Positions 1-8,202 of a stretch of DNA of 29,009 nt are shown one piece after another. The notes below the pieces were generated by a model, which was given only the letters and a program-made list of their open reading frames with translations, was not told where the DNA came from and ran no database searches. Position 1 is the first letter of the stretch. Each line of letters begins with the position of its first letter. Location: NCBI GenBank assembly GCA_045653225.1, contig JAZOLP010000200.1, positions 1 to 29,009 of the forward strand, given 5' to 3'. This DNA is from UBA1737 sp045653225 (GTDB lineage Bacteria > Bacillota_I > Bacilli_A > ML615J-28 > CAG-313). The position numbers were made by a program, and so were the translations under genes.

Positions 1-1
1 T

Positions 2-517
2 GAAGCTGCTGGTTATGTTAATAAAGATGGTAACTTAAATGGTTGGTTATCAGAACTTGCGTTTGTTCCTGTTGACTATAACAAAGGTGCTATGGTAGAT
101 GAATGGAGTGGAGACTATGGTTGTGGTGTTAAATACTTCAGCCAAGACGGTGTTATTAAACTTGCTGGTTTTGCTGGAATTGAACTTGATGAAAATGCAT
201 CTCCTGCTGAAAAATTAAAAGTTGTTCAAGGTTTAATGAAAGAACATGATCCACGTGCTAAAGAAATATATGAAAATATTGGTACTTACTTAGGTTATAG
301 TATTGCTTATTACTCAGAATTCTATGATATTAAATATTTATTATTATTAGGACGAGTAACTAGTGGTGAAGGTGGAGACATTATTATTGAAAAAGCTAAT
401 GAAGTATTAAAGAATGTATTCCCTGAATATAATGAAATTCAAATTGTTACACCTGATGAATGGACTCGTCGTGTAGGACAATCTATTGCTGCTGCAAGCT
501 TACCTGCATCAAAATAA
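2..517 (+). CDS. ROK-family sugar kinase-like protein, C-terminal part (5' end outside window)
   Basis: The frame is open from base 2 to the TAA at 515-517, giving about 171 residues, so the true start lies left of the window. The fragment matches the C-terminal half of ROK proteins (sugar kinases and NagC-type repressors): a SELAFVPVD stretch stands where ROK proteins have their G-E-L-G-H segment, and LGYSIAYYSEFYDIKYLLLLG fits the helix and strand before the last nucleotide-binding loop. The ROK zinc motif (C-x-C-G-x-x-G-C-x-E) appears degenerate: DEWSGDYGCGVKYFS at about 98-142 keeps only the last Cys. The catalytic half is not visible, so kinase activity cannot be judged. A DNA-binding N-terminus also cannot be excluded. 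The downstream hydrolase starts on the last base of this stop codon. Confidence 0.7.
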   Translation, partial: EAAGYVNKDGNLNGWLSELAFVPVDYNKGAMVDEWSGDYGCGVKYFSQDGVIKLAGFAGIELDENASPAEKLKVVQGLMKEHDPRAKEIYENIGTYLGYSIAYYSEFYDIKYLLLLGRVTSGEGGDIIIEKANEVLKNVFPEYNEIQIVTPDEWTRRVGQSIAAASLPASK

Positions 518-1137
518 TGAATTTAAAAGTTGAAAGTTTTTGTGATTATGGCTATACAGCAAATTCATATTTAATATATAATCAAGAAGTATGTATTATA
601 ATAGATCCTGCTAATAATTTGAAAACTTTAAAACAATTTATTGGAACAAAAAAAGTTTTAGGTATATTTTTAACTCATGGACATTATGATCATTTTATTA
701 AATTAAATGATTATTTAAAAGAATTTAAATGTAATGTTTTCATGCATAAAAATGCTTATAAGAAAATTTTAGATAACACATTATCATGTGCGAACTTATT
801 TGGAATTAATGATAATTTTAACATTGACCTAAACTGTGTATCATTTATTGATGAAGGTGCTATTTTGAGTCTTGAAGATATACAAATTAAAGTACTATAC
901 CATCCGGGTCATACTAATTGTTCTTTAAGCTATTTGATTGATAATATGTTATTTTGTGGTGATGTATTATTTCCAATGAGCGTCGGAAGAACTGATTTAC
1001 CTACTGGTAATGTTGTAATATTAAAAAATACATTAACAAGAATTAAAAAAATGAATCATAGTATCTTAGTATATCCAGGACATGATGAAAAATTTGTTCT
1101 AAGTGATGCGTTAAAATATAATCCGTATTTAAAGTGA
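517..1137 (+). CDS. Metallo-beta-lactamase-fold hydrolase, glyoxalase II-like (YqgX/GloB-type)
   Basis: This 206-residue cytoplasmic hydrolase has the full metal site: H54-x-H56-x-D58-H59, H132 in a PGHT motif, D149 in GDVLF and H189 in PGHDEK. The segment SVGRTDLPTGN after D149 and the closing KYNPYLK are typical of the short glyoxalase II-like family (B. subtilis YqgX, E. coli YcbL), which hydrolyse thioesters such as S-lactoylglutathione or bacillithiol equivalents; the substrate here is not known. I chose ATG 517 over an upstream in-frame ATG at 460, because 460 lies deep in the ROK gene and would add 19 residues of non-family sequence. The start overlaps the ROK stop (TAATG) and has no good Shine-Dalgarno site, so translation is probably coupled. 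The gene ends in TGA, the only TGA stop I found among the complete genes. Confidence 0.88.
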   Translation: MNLKVESFCDYGYTANSYLIYNQEVCIIIDPANNLKTLKQFIGTKKVLGIFLTHGHYDHFIKLNDYLKEFKCNVFMHKNAYKKILDNTLSCANLFGINDNFNIDLNCVSFIDEGAILSLEDIQIKVLYHPGHTNCSLSYLIDNMLFCGDVLFPMSVGRTDLPTGNVVILKNTLTRIKKMNHSILVYPGHDEKFVLSDALKYNPYLK

Positions 1138-1160
1138 AGAAGTAATTCTTCACTTTTTTT
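1132..1160 (+). terminator. Rho-independent terminator overlapping a stop codon
   Basis: Stem AAGTGAAGAA (1132-1141) pairs with TTCTTCACTT (1146-1155) around a GTAA loop, followed by T residues to 1160. The TGA stop of the preceding hydrolase lies inside the left arm. This closes the ROK-hydrolase unit. Confidence 0.9.
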
Positions 1161-1197
1161 GTATATTTAATTAAATTTAAGCATAAAATATTAAAAA

Positions 1198-1224
1198 TTA
1201 GCACTTAATACTTGACAGTGCTAA
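1198..1224 (+). promoter_or_regulatory. CIRCE operator 1 (HrcA binding site)
   Basis: TTAGCACTT-N9-CAGTGCTAA matches the CIRCE consensus TTAGCACTC-N9-GAGTGCTAA in 16 of 18 arm positions. It contains the -35 hexamer at 1212-1217, so bound HrcA should block sigma-A polymerase directly. Confidence 0.93.
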
Positions 1225-1240
1225 TTGTTTGTGATATACT
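1212..1240 (+). promoter_or_regulatory. Sigma-A promoter of hrcA-grpE-dnaK-dnaJ
   Basis: A consensus -35 TTGACA (1212-1217), 17-base spacer and -10 TATACT (1235-1240) precede hrcA. Transcription should start near 1247, between the two CIRCE-like sites. The consensus match predicts high activity when HrcA is released. Confidence 0.88.
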
Positions 1241-1241
1241 A

Positions 1242-1268
1242 TTAGCAGATAAGTGATGAGAGTGCTAA
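1242..1268 (+). promoter_or_regulatory. CIRCE operator 2, left arm imperfect
   Basis: TTAGCAGAT-N9-GAGTGCTAA has a perfect right arm and six matching outer bases in the left arm. Its centre lies 44 bp from that of operator 1, about four helical turns, and it overlaps the expected transcription start and 5' leader. It ends directly before the hrcA Shine-Dalgarno site (AAGGAG, 1270-1275). A role as a second HrcA site is inferred. Confidence 0.72.
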
Positions 1269-1282
1269 AAAGGAGAAAATCG

Positions 1283-2326
1283 ATGCTTACAGATAGACAA
1301 AAAAAGATAATGATTGCTGTAGTTGAAGGGTATACCGAGAGTCCTAGTGCAGAACCTATTGGATCAAGTGTTTTGTCAAAATGTGAAGGACTTGATGTTT
1401 CAACTGCAACGTTAAGAAATGAAATGGCGCTTTTAGAAGAATTAGGTTATCTAGAAAAAACACATACTTCTAGTGGTAGAATTCCTACTGAAAAAGGTTA
1501 TCGCTTGTATGTTGAAGAACTTATGAATATTGATGATGTTCAAGAGGAACTAGATGAACAAATTGCACAATTTTTTGAAAATTCTAAGTTATCTATTAAA
1601 GAAATATTAGAAAAGTTAGTTGAAAGTATTGTAAATAACAAAGATTTCAATTACGGAGCTGTAGTCTTAGAAAAAACTGCATATAATTCTATTATTAAAA
1701 AAATAGATTTTGTATATTTAAAGAATCGTAAAGGAATATTTGTTCTTGTGACAGATCAAGGATTAGTATTACATAGAGAAGTCATGATTCCAGAAGGAAT
1801 AAATGTACAAAGTATTGAAAATACTATAGAATTTTTAAATGAAAAATTACACAATATGTTACTTAATGATTTTAAAAATGCGAAAATAATTAATATAACA
1901 ACAGATAATTACTTTGATTATATTACTAATGCACAAGCTGTATTAGAATTATGTTTAAGAAATATTCGTAAATTAGTTGATGATAAAAGAACGATTATTG
2001 GACAATATAACATATTAAATCATTATGACTTTGCGGATTTAAATCTAGCTCAAAGTTATATTAATTGTTTAAAAGATGGATCTATTTATCAAATTGTAGA
2101 GTTTGATGCGGGACCTATACCTGTTATTGCAAGTCCTCTTGCCACAGGTATTTCAATTAAATTAGGTAGTGAAAATAATCTTGACATTATGAAAAGATGT
2201 GCTTGTGTTACTGCTTATTTTACTAGTAAACATCATACTGGTGCAATAACAATTTATGGACCACTTAGAATGAAATATCGACAAGTGATTTCATTTTTAA
2301 AAGCACTTGTTAATAATATAAAATAG
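1283..2326 (+). CDS. hrcA: Heat-inducible transcription repressor HrcA
   Basis: HrcA represses class I heat-shock genes by binding CIRCE and is kept active by GroEL; when GroEL is occupied by misfolded protein, repression is lost. The protein is 347 residues, the usual length. The N-terminus (MLTDRQKKIM..) is the winged-helix DNA-binding domain, including the family-typical STATLRNEM recognition helix and TSSGRIPTEKGYR wing. The rest is the dimerisation/GAF-like domain, ending in the IYGPLRMKY segment typical of HrcA. I place the start at ATG 1283, seven bases after AAGGAG; earlier in-frame GTG and ATG codons at 1253 and 1256 lie inside CIRCE operator 2 and lack a ribosome site. It is first in the operon and autoregulated through both CIRCE sites. 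Confidence 0.96.
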   Translation: MLTDRQKKIMIAVVEGYTESPSAEPIGSSVLSKCEGLDVSTATLRNEMALLEELGYLEKTHTSSGRIPTEKGYRLYVEELMNIDDVQEELDEQIAQFFENSKLSIKEILEKLVESIVNNKDFNYGAVVLEKTAYNSIIKKIDFVYLKNRKGIFVLVTDQGLVLHREVMIPEGINVQSIENTIEFLNEKLHNMLLNDFKNAKIINITTDNYFDYITNAQAVLELCLRNIRKLVDDKRTIIGQYNILNHYDFADLNLAQSYINCLKDGSIYQIVEFDAGPIPVIASPLATGISIKLGSENNLDIMKRCACVTAYFTSKHHTGAITIYGPLRMKYRQVISFLKALVNNIK

Positions 2327-2335
2327 GAGGGTGAA

Positions 2336-2893
2336 ATGGAAGAAAATAAAAAAGAAGAAGTTCTTGAGGAAGTAACTAGCGAAGAACAAGTTGAAGAAAC
2401 ACCAAAAAAGAAAACGAAGAAATCTAAAATTGATATCACTAAAGAACCTGCATTCATTGAATTACAAGAAGAAAATGCGAAACTTTTAGATCAATTGTTA
2501 AGAAAACAAGCTGAATTTGAAAACTATAAAAAACGTGTTTTAGAAGAAAAACAAAGAGATCGTAAATATGCTTTACAAGATTTCTTAATGGAATCTATTG
2601 AAACACTAGATATCTTTGATAAGGCTGTAAGTTTTAAAACTGATGATCAAGTATTAAAGAATTTTTTAAGTGGATTTATTATGGTTAATAATCGTTTGAA
2701 AAATATTTTAGAAAACTATGGCGTTGTACAAATTGATTGTTTAAATAAACCTTTTGATCCATCATTCCATTCAGCACTTGAAACAGTTGAAGTAGAAGGT
2801 GTTGAATCAAACTTAGTAGTAGAAGTTGTAATGACTGGCTACATGTATAAAGATAGAGTATTAAGACCTGCAATGGTTAAAGTAAGTAAATAA
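2336..2893 (+). CDS. grpE: GrpE nucleotide exchange factor
   Basis: GrpE dimers release ADP from DnaK and so reset the chaperone cycle in the cytoplasm. The 185-residue protein has a charged, low-complexity N-terminus (about 1-35), a long coiled-coil helix (about 40-85, with the family motif AEFENYKKR), a four-helix-bundle region, and the C-terminal beta-wing with the conserved FDPSFHSAL and GYMYKDRVLRPAMVKV segments. The start has a strong AGGAGGGTG ribosome site and follows the hrcA stop by 9 bases, placing it second in the CIRCE-controlled operon. Confidence 0.97.
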   Translation: MEENKKEEVLEEVTSEEQVEETPKKKTKKSKIDITKEPAFIELQEENAKLLDQLLRKQAEFENYKKRVLEEKQRDRKYALQDFLMESIETLDIFDKAVSFKTDDQVLKNFLSGFIMVNNRLKNILENYGVVQIDCLNKPFDPSFHSALETVEVEGVESNLVVEVVMTGYMYKDRVLRPAMVKVSK

Positions 2894-2926
2894 TAATTAT
2901 AAATAAATTTAGGAGGAAAATAAATT

Positions 2927-4747
2927 ATGAGTAAAATTATTGGTATTGACTTAGGTACAACAAATTCATGTGTATCTGTTATTGAAGGTGGCGAAGCTAC
3001 TGTTATTGTAAACACAGATGGTTTTAGAACAACTCCATCAGTTGTTGCGTTTAGAAATGGTGAAATTATTGTTGGTGAAAATGCACGTCGTCAAGCTGCA
3101 ACTAACCTTGATACAGTATTCTCTGTAAAACGTCATATGGGTACTGATTATAAAGTACATGTTAATTCAACAAATAAAGATTATACACCTCAAGAAATTT
3201 CTGCAATGATTCTTCAAAACTTAAAAGCTACTGCTGAAGCATATCTTGGAACTCCTGTTACAGAAGCTGTTATAACAGTTCCTGCATATTTTAATGATGC
3301 TCAACGTCAAGCTACAAAAGATGCTGGTAAAATTGCTGGCCTTGAAGTTAAACGTATTATTAACGAACCTACAGCTGCTGCACTAGCATATGGTATTGAT
3401 AAAAATCAAGATAAAGAACAAACTATTTTAGTTTATGACCTTGGTGGTGGAACATATGACGTTTCAGTATTAAGCTTAGCTGATGGAACTTACGAAGTAT
3501 TATCAACAGCTGGTAATAATAAACTAGGTGGTGATGACTTTGATAATCGTTTAGTTAATCATTTAATTAGCGAATTCAAGAAAATAAATGGTATTGATTT
3601 ATCTAGTGATAAATCTGCAATGTTCAGATTAAAACTTGCTGCTGAAGAAGCTAAAAAGACATTAAGTAATGTAACAACTGCTAATGTAAATATTCCATTT
3701 ATCACAATGACTAATGGTATGCCTATTCACTTTGATGTTTCGGTAACTCGCGCAACATTTGAATCATTAATTAAAGATTTAGTAGATTCTACATGTGTTG
3801 CAGTTAGAGATGCTTTAAAACAAGCTAAAATTACTGCAAGAGATTTAGACCAAGTATTACTTGTTGGTGGTTCTACACGTGTTCCATGTGTTCAAGAATT
3901 AGTTAGAAGAGAACTTGGAAAAGAACCTAACCGTTCGATTAACCCTGATGAAGTAGTTGCTATGGGTGCTGCTATTCAAGCTGGTGTACTTGCTGGTGAT
4001 GTTAATGATGTATTATTATTAGACGTTACTCCACTTTCATTAGGTATTGAAACTTTAGGTGGTGTTTCAACTGTAATTATCCCACGTAATACTACTATTC
4101 CTACAACTAAATCACAAGTGTTCTCAACTGCTGCAGATAATCAACCAGCTGTTGATATCCATGTAGTTCAAGGTGAAAGAAGTATGGCTGCAGATAATAA
4201 GACATTAGGTCGTTTCCAATTATCTGGTATTCCTCTAGCACCTCGTGGTGTTCCTCAAATTGAAGTTAAATTTGATATTGATGCTAATGGTATCGTACAT
4301 GTATCTGCAAAAGATTTAGGTACAGGTAAAGTTCAAACTATTACAATTACTGGTAATTCAAGCTTATCAGATGAAGAGATTGATCGTATGGTTAAAGAAG
4401 CTGAAGCAAATGCAGATGCTGATAAAGCTAAAAAAGAAGAAGCTGATTTAAGAAATGAATGTTCTCAATACATCTTCCAAATCCAATCTTCTATTAAAGA
4501 TTTAGGTGGAGATGTAACTGAAGATGAAAAAAATCAAGTTGAAGCTGCAATTAAAGAATTAGAAGAAGCATTAAATGGTTCTGATTTAGAATTAATTAAA
4601 ACTAAGAAAGAAGCATTATTAACTGCTGCTCAAGGTGTTGCTACTAAAGCTTATCAAAAAGCTCAAACTCAACAACAAGCTCAATCAGGAACTCAAAACG
4701 ATGACGGCACTATTAATGCTGATTTCGAAGATGTTTCAGATAAATAG
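2927..4747 (+). CDS. dnaK: Chaperone protein DnaK (Hsp70)
   Basis: This is the ATP-driven Hsp70 that binds exposed hydrophobic peptides, working with DnaJ and GrpE. The 606-residue protein has a complete ATPase domain: phosphate 1 loop GIDLGTTNSCV near residue 6, the NEPTAAALAYG segment, phosphate 2 DLGGGTYDVS and the adenosine loop VGGSTRVP. A hydrophobic linker (DVLLLDVTPLSLG) leads to the beta-sandwich substrate domain and helical lid, then a Gln-rich tail ending in DFEDVSDK. The N-terminal quadrant lacks the insertion seen in Gram-negative DnaK. An AGGAGG ribosome site precedes the ATG. Spacing of 33 bases from grpE and 36 to dnaJ, with no convincing internal promoter, supports one transcript. 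Confidence 0.98.
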   Translation: MSKIIGIDLGTTNSCVSVIEGGEATVIVNTDGFRTTPSVVAFRNGEIIVGENARRQAATNLDTVFSVKRHMGTDYKVHVNSTNKDYTPQEISAMILQNLKATAEAYLGTPVTEAVITVPAYFNDAQRQATKDAGKIAGLEVKRIINEPTAAALAYGIDKNQDKEQTILVYDLGGGTYDVSVLSLADGTYEVLSTAGNNKLGGDDFDNRLVNHLISEFKKINGIDLSSDKSAMFRLKLAAEEAKKTLSNVTTANVNIPFITMTNGMPIHFDVSVTRATFESLIKDLVDSTCVAVRDALKQAKITARDLDQVLLVGGSTRVPCVQELVRRELGKEPNRSINPDEVVAMGAAIQAGVLAGDVNDVLLLDVTPLSLGIETLGGVSTVIIPRNTTIPTTKSQVFSTAADNQPAVDIHVVQGERSMAADNKTLGRFQLSGIPLAPRGVPQIEVKFDIDANGIVHVSAKDLGTGKVQTITITGNSSLSDEEIDRMVKEAEANADADKAKKEEADLRNECSQYIFQIQSSIKDLGGDVTEDEKNQVEAAIKELEEALNGSDLELIKTKKEALLTAAQGVATKAYQKAQTQQQAQSGTQNDDGTINADFEDVSDK

Positions 4748-4783
4748 ATTTTAATATAATAAATATGATTGGAGGCTTAATTA

Positions 4784-5893
4784 ATGGCTGCAAAGAAAGA
4801 TTATTATGAAGTACTAGGTGTGCCAAAAGACGCCTCACAAGAAGACATAAAAAAAGCTTATCGTACTCTTGCGAAAAAATATCATCCTGATATTTGTAAA
4901 GAACCAAATGCGAATGAAAGATTTGCAGAAATTCAAGTAGCATATGATTGTTTAAGTGATCCTGAAAAAAGATCTAATTATGATAGATTTGGTACTGAAG
5001 ATGTAAATCAAGGATTTGGTGGACAAGGGTTTGATGGTTTCTCTGGATTTGGTGGATTTGAAGATATTTTTAGTAGCTTCTTTGGTGGTGGACAACGTTC
5101 ATCGAAAAGTGGTCCTACTAGGGGAAGAGATATTGAACAAGATGTTACACTTACTTTTGAAGAAGCATGTTATGGTGTAAGAAAAGAAATTAAGTTTGCT
5201 CGTTTTGACACATGTACTAAATGTGGTGGAACTGGTGCTTATTCGAAGAGTGATATTTCAACCTGTGGAAGATGTAGCGGTAGAGGTAGAGTAATTACTG
5301 TACAAAATACTATTTTAGGGCAAATGCGTTCAGAAGCTGAATGCCCTGAATGTCGTGGTACTGGTAAAAAAATTACTAAAGCTTGTCCTGATTGTAATGG
5401 TCAAGGTAGACGCCGTGTTTCTAAAAATATTGAAGTTAATATTCCAGGTGGTATTGATAATGATCAAACTATTCGTGTCGCTGGTGAAGGTGAAGCAGGC
5501 ACAAGAGGAGGAAGTCAAGGTGACTTATTTGTTCATGTAACAGTAAGAGATCACGAATTCTTTGTAAGAGATGGAAATAATATTTTATTAGAATTACCTA
5601 TTACATTCAGTCAGGCTGCACTTGGAGATTCTATTGATGTTAAAACAATTCATGGCCCTGTTAAGATGACAATTAAAGCTGGAACTCAAACAGGAGATAA
5701 ATATAGATTATCTGAAAAAGGTATTGATAATAAGATTACAAAGAAAATTGGTAATCAAATAGTAATTGTAAAAGTTATTACTCCTACTAACTTAACTGCA
5801 AAACAAAAAGAATTATTTAAAGAACTTGCGAATACTGATGAAACAAGCGGTAATAATATGTTCGAAAAAATTAAAAAGTTTTTTAAAAAATAA
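4784..5893 (+). CDS. dnaJ: Chaperone protein DnaJ (type I Hsp40)
   Basis: DnaJ delivers substrates to DnaK and stimulates its ATPase. In 369 residues it has every type I element: a J domain with the H34-P35-D36 motif, a Gly/Phe-rich linker (about 72-105), four zinc-finger repeats from C144 (CTKCGGTG, CGRCSGRG, CPECRGTG, CPDCNGQG), two beta-barrel substrate domains, and a Lys/Phe-rich C-terminal tail as in many Firmicutes. A TTGGAGG ribosome site lies before ATG 4784. It is the last gene of the operon, followed within two bases by a terminator. No prmA gene follows, unlike in B. subtilis. Confidence 0.98.
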   Translation: MAAKKDYYEVLGVPKDASQEDIKKAYRTLAKKYHPDICKEPNANERFAEIQVAYDCLSDPEKRSNYDRFGTEDVNQGFGGQGFDGFSGFGGFEDIFSSFFGGGQRSSKSGPTRGRDIEQDVTLTFEEACYGVRKEIKFARFDTCTKCGGTGAYSKSDISTCGRCSGRGRVITVQNTILGQMRSEAECPECRGTGKKITKACPDCNGQGRRRVSKNIEVNIPGGIDNDQTIRVAGEGEAGTRGGSQGDLFVHVTVRDHEFFVRDGNNILLELPITFSQAALGDSIDVKTIHGPVKMTIKAGTQTGDKYRLSEKGIDNKITKKIGNQIVIVKVITPTNLTAKQKELFKELANTDETSGNNMFEKIKKFFKK

Positions 5894-5894
5894 C

Positions 5895-5922
5895 AAGGAA
5901 CTACAAAGTAGTTCCTTTTTTT
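5895..5922 (+). terminator. Rho-independent terminator of the dnaK operon
   Basis: AAGGAACTAC (5895-5904) pairs with GTAGTTCCTT (5908-5917) around AAA, followed by a T run to 5922. It starts just after the dnaJ stop. Confidence 0.93.
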
Positions 5923-5923
5923 C

Positions 5924-5952
5924 TTGAAATTTAGTTAAAAAGTTAGTATAAT
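5924..5952 (+). promoter_or_regulatory. Sigma-A promoter of the 700-residue amidase lipoprotein
   Basis: TTGAAA (5924-5929), 17-base spacer and perfect TATAAT (5947-5952). It begins immediately after the dnaJ terminator's T run, so the lipoprotein gene is transcribed on its own. Confidence 0.85.
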
Positions 5953-5981
5953 ATATATCGGAAAAGTGAGGATAAATAAAA

Positions 5982-8084
5982 ATGAAAAACATTCAAAGAA
6001 TTTTTTTATTAATTGCTGTTGTTTTTATTGCAACTCTTAGTACTAGTTGTGGTAAAAAATATACAATAAAGTTTATGAGTGATGATGAATTAGTCAAAGA
6101 GGTAGAAGTAAAAAAAGGTTCATTAGTTGAAAAAGCGGAAGTAAATAAAGATGGTTATGAATTTTTGGGGTGGTATTTAGAAGAAGAATTATATGATTTT
6201 AATACTGCTGTTGAAAGTGATTTTACTTTAGTTGCAAAATGGAATGAAATTATTACTAATGCTACATTTGAAATTAGTGGTACATTGTCTTTTTATCATA
6301 ATGCAACAACAAAGTTGACTGCTAAGACAACGTCACAAGGAGATACTCCTACATTCACTTGGGAAATTGAAAATGAAGAAATTGTTGAATTTGATTCTAC
6401 AACAAAAAATAGTTGTAAATTATTTGGTGTAACACCTGGTACCACAACTATTACTTTAATTGGTACATATCCTGATGGTACTGTTGAAGAAGTATCGACT
6501 ACTGTAACTGTTTTAGGTAAAGAGTTTAGTTTAACTTATGAATTAAATCAAAATGATTTATTAATTATGCCAAGTGATGCACCTAATTCATATAATACTG
6601 GCGAATTTCCATTCATACTTCCAACATTAGAACGTGAATATTATGTATTTGGTGGATGGATTATCGAAGGTTATGAAGGTGTTTATACTCAACTTTCATA
6701 TAAAGATGAAATTGAAGGTAATTTAGTTTTAACTCCTAAATGGTATTATCCTCATATGGAATTAGAATTTGAAAATAATTTAGTTACTGTTGAAGAAAAT
6801 GAAGCATCAAAATTATTAGTTTCCGTATTTGATTTAGAAGGTACTACTTCATTTGATGGTTATACATTTAAGAGTTTAAATGAAAAAGTTGCAACTGTTG
6901 ATGCAGATGGTAATGTATTTGGTGTTAAAGTTGGCTATACTGAAATTTTAGTTTCATTAAAAGGTTATGAATCTATTAATACTTCAATTGGTATTACAGT
7001 GGTTGAAGATTATGCTTCAATGAACGAAGTCTTACAATATTTTACAACTATAGCTACATCAAATAATATTGTTAAAAATATTAAAGTTACAGGTTGGCAA
7101 CGAATTTATTCTCAAGAATTACGTACAAGCGTAATTGGTTATTTATTTGAAGATTTAGTTATCACTGAAAATATTGCTCCTCTTGGAAATGGTGTTAGAC
7201 CTGGTACCATCTTTAAGAAAGAATATATTTGTGTTCATGATACAGGTGATGTTGATTATACTGCAAAAGATTGGAGTGACACTGTTTATTATAATTATAA
7301 TTCTTCTACAGGTTCATCTTATGGTGCTAGTTATCAATATGTAATTGATAATAGTTCTTGTTATCATAATATTCCAGACAATGAAAGATCTTATCATGCT
7401 GGTGATGGTAATAGAACTTATGAAGAAGTAGCAAGTGGTGTTTATGGTTCTAATAAATATCCAGAAATAACTATAACAGTGGACGGATATTATGCAATTG
7501 ATGGCGTAAAATCAACAATTATTGCTCCGACAAATAATGGTAAAATTTTAACAACTGCAGATATTAATGATAATGGTATTCGTTGTGTAATTAGAAATGG
7601 CCAATATTATTTAGGCAAAACGTGGTATTCTGAAACATATCGTAAGATTAGCAACTATGGTGGAAATAATAACTCAATTGGTATTGAATCATGTATCACA
7701 GAAGGTGATGATATTTATTATACATGGCAACGTCTAGCTAAATTAGTAGCTAAATTAATGGATGAAAATGATTTAACAATTGATGATGTTGTTTCTCATC
7801 ACTATTTCAGTGGTAAAAACTGCCCTCAAACTATGAGAGAAGCGGGTTTCTGGTCTCATTTTAAAGAACTTGTATTAATAGAATATCAAGTGTTACAATT
7901 TGTTAAACAAGGATATAATATTAGTTTTACTTCTGGTAATACTGAATATGTAAATGCTGCTGGTAGAGTTATAAAAACATCTCCAATTTCTAAGACTGTA
8001 AATTATACAATTACTGTCGAAAAAGATGGTATTAGTGATTCTATTACTTTAACTTCGGTTATTCAATATACACCTTATTTATAG
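5982..8084 (+). CDS. Cell-surface lipoprotein with InlB and Big_2 repeats and a C-terminal N-acetylmuramoyl-L-alanine amidase
   Basis: This 700-residue protein has an N-terminal signal peptide ending in a lipobox-like STSC, with C23 the expected lipidation site. InlB/Flg_new-type repeats lie at about 27-88 (GWYLEEELYDF..LVAKW) and 180-256. Big_2-like immunoglobulin folds lie at about 93-178 and 258-342. The C-terminal region (344-700) is a zinc amidase of the Amidase_2/T7-lysozyme type, which cuts the bond between muramic acid and L-Ala in peptidoglycan. H419 (VHDTG), H606 and C614 fit the zinc ligands, and K612 two residues before the Cys fits the catalytic Lys. An unusual insertion of about 80 residues separates the YHAGD segment (H472) from SIGIESC. 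The last 45 residues form a beta-rich tail shared with the next gene. The protein should sit on the outer membrane face and act in or beyond the cell wall. The substrate is inferred. Confidence 0.88.
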   Translation: MKNIQRIFLLIAVVFIATLSTSCGKKYTIKFMSDDELVKEVEVKKGSLVEKAEVNKDGYEFLGWYLEEELYDFNTAVESDFTLVAKWNEIITNATFEISGTLSFYHNATTKLTAKTTSQGDTPTFTWEIENEEIVEFDSTTKNSCKLFGVTPGTTTITLIGTYPDGTVEEVSTTVTVLGKEFSLTYELNQNDLLIMPSDAPNSYNTGEFPFILPTLEREYYVFGGWIIEGYEGVYTQLSYKDEIEGNLVLTPKWYYPHMELEFENNLVTVEENEASKLLVSVFDLEGTTSFDGYTFKSLNEKVATVDADGNVFGVKVGYTEILVSLKGYESINTSIGITVVEDYASMNEVLQYFTTIATSNNIVKNIKVTGWQRIYSQELRTSVIGYLFEDLVITENIAPLGNGVRPGTIFKKEYICVHDTGDVDYTAKDWSDTVYYNYNSSTGSSYGASYQYVIDNSSCYHNIPDNERSYHAGDGNRTYEEVASGVYGSNKYPEITITVDGYYAIDGVKSTIIAPTNNGKILTTADINDNGIRCVIRNGQYYLGKTWYSETYRKISNYGGNNNSIGIESCITEGDDIYYTWQRLAKLVAKLMDENDLTIDDVVSHHYFSGKNCPQTMREAGFWSHFKELVLIEYQVLQFVKQGYNISFTSGNTEYVNAAGRVIKTSPISKTVNYTITVEKDGISDSITLTSVIQYTPYL
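7011..8081 (+). repeat. Paralogous amidase module, copy 1
   Basis: This region encodes residues 344-700 and is homologous at protein level to 14985-16238. Shared anchors, in order, are VH(D/Y)T(A/G)G, (Y/W)HAGD, YY(L/M)G(K/P)TW, NSIGIESC, Y.TWQ..A.LVA.LM, HH.F.GK.CP and a beta-rich tail with (N/T)YT(I/V).V. It indicates an ancestral duplication. Confidence 0.8.
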
Positions 8085-8089
8085 AAATA

Positions 8090-8119
8090 AAAGGCACTTT
8101 TAAAGTGCCTTTATTTTTA
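8090..8119 (+). terminator. Rho-independent terminator
   Basis: AAAGGCACTT (8090-8099) pairs with AAGTGCCTTT (8103-8112), followed by ATTTTTAT. It separates the two lipoprotein genes. Bases 8120-8202 contain no further feature I can support. Confidence 0.88.
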
Positions 8120-8202
8120 TTATAAAGTAGGAAAAAATTATTGAGAGAAAGTGAAAAAAGGCACCTTATTTTGCAATTTATGTAATAAATTTATAAAATA
8201 AC

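Noticed and set aside
460..516. A longer start for the glyoxalase-like hydrolase
   Set aside because: The extra 19 residues lie in a second frame of the ROK gene, are Cys-rich and unlike the family. ATG 517 matches the family start and overlaps the ROK stop.
1135..1170. Mycoplasma-type code, with TGA read as Trp after the hydrolase
   Set aside because: The TGA lies in a terminator stem right after the conserved C-terminal motif, and all Trp codons in the window are TGG.
1253..1282. Earlier GTG/ATG start for hrcA
   Set aside because: It falls inside the second CIRCE-like site with no Shine-Dalgarno site, while ATG 1283 has AAGGAG at ideal distance and gives the usual MLTDRQ start.
4755..4760. 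TATAAT upstream of dnaJ as an internal promoter
   Set aside because: The hexamer 17 bases upstream does not resemble a -35, no TGn extension is present, and such -10 matches are expected by chance in DNA this rich in A and T.
5850..5890. Lys/Phe-rich DnaJ tail as an unusual membrane anchor
   Set aside because: Short tails of the type F-F-E-K-V-K-D-A-F are common in Firmicutes DnaJ, so this is probably the normal C-terminus.
8152..8175. Second copy of the terminator arm (AAAAAAGGCACC) before the giant gene
   Set aside because: No matching right arm follows and there is no T run. The similarity to the terminator at 8090 is short.
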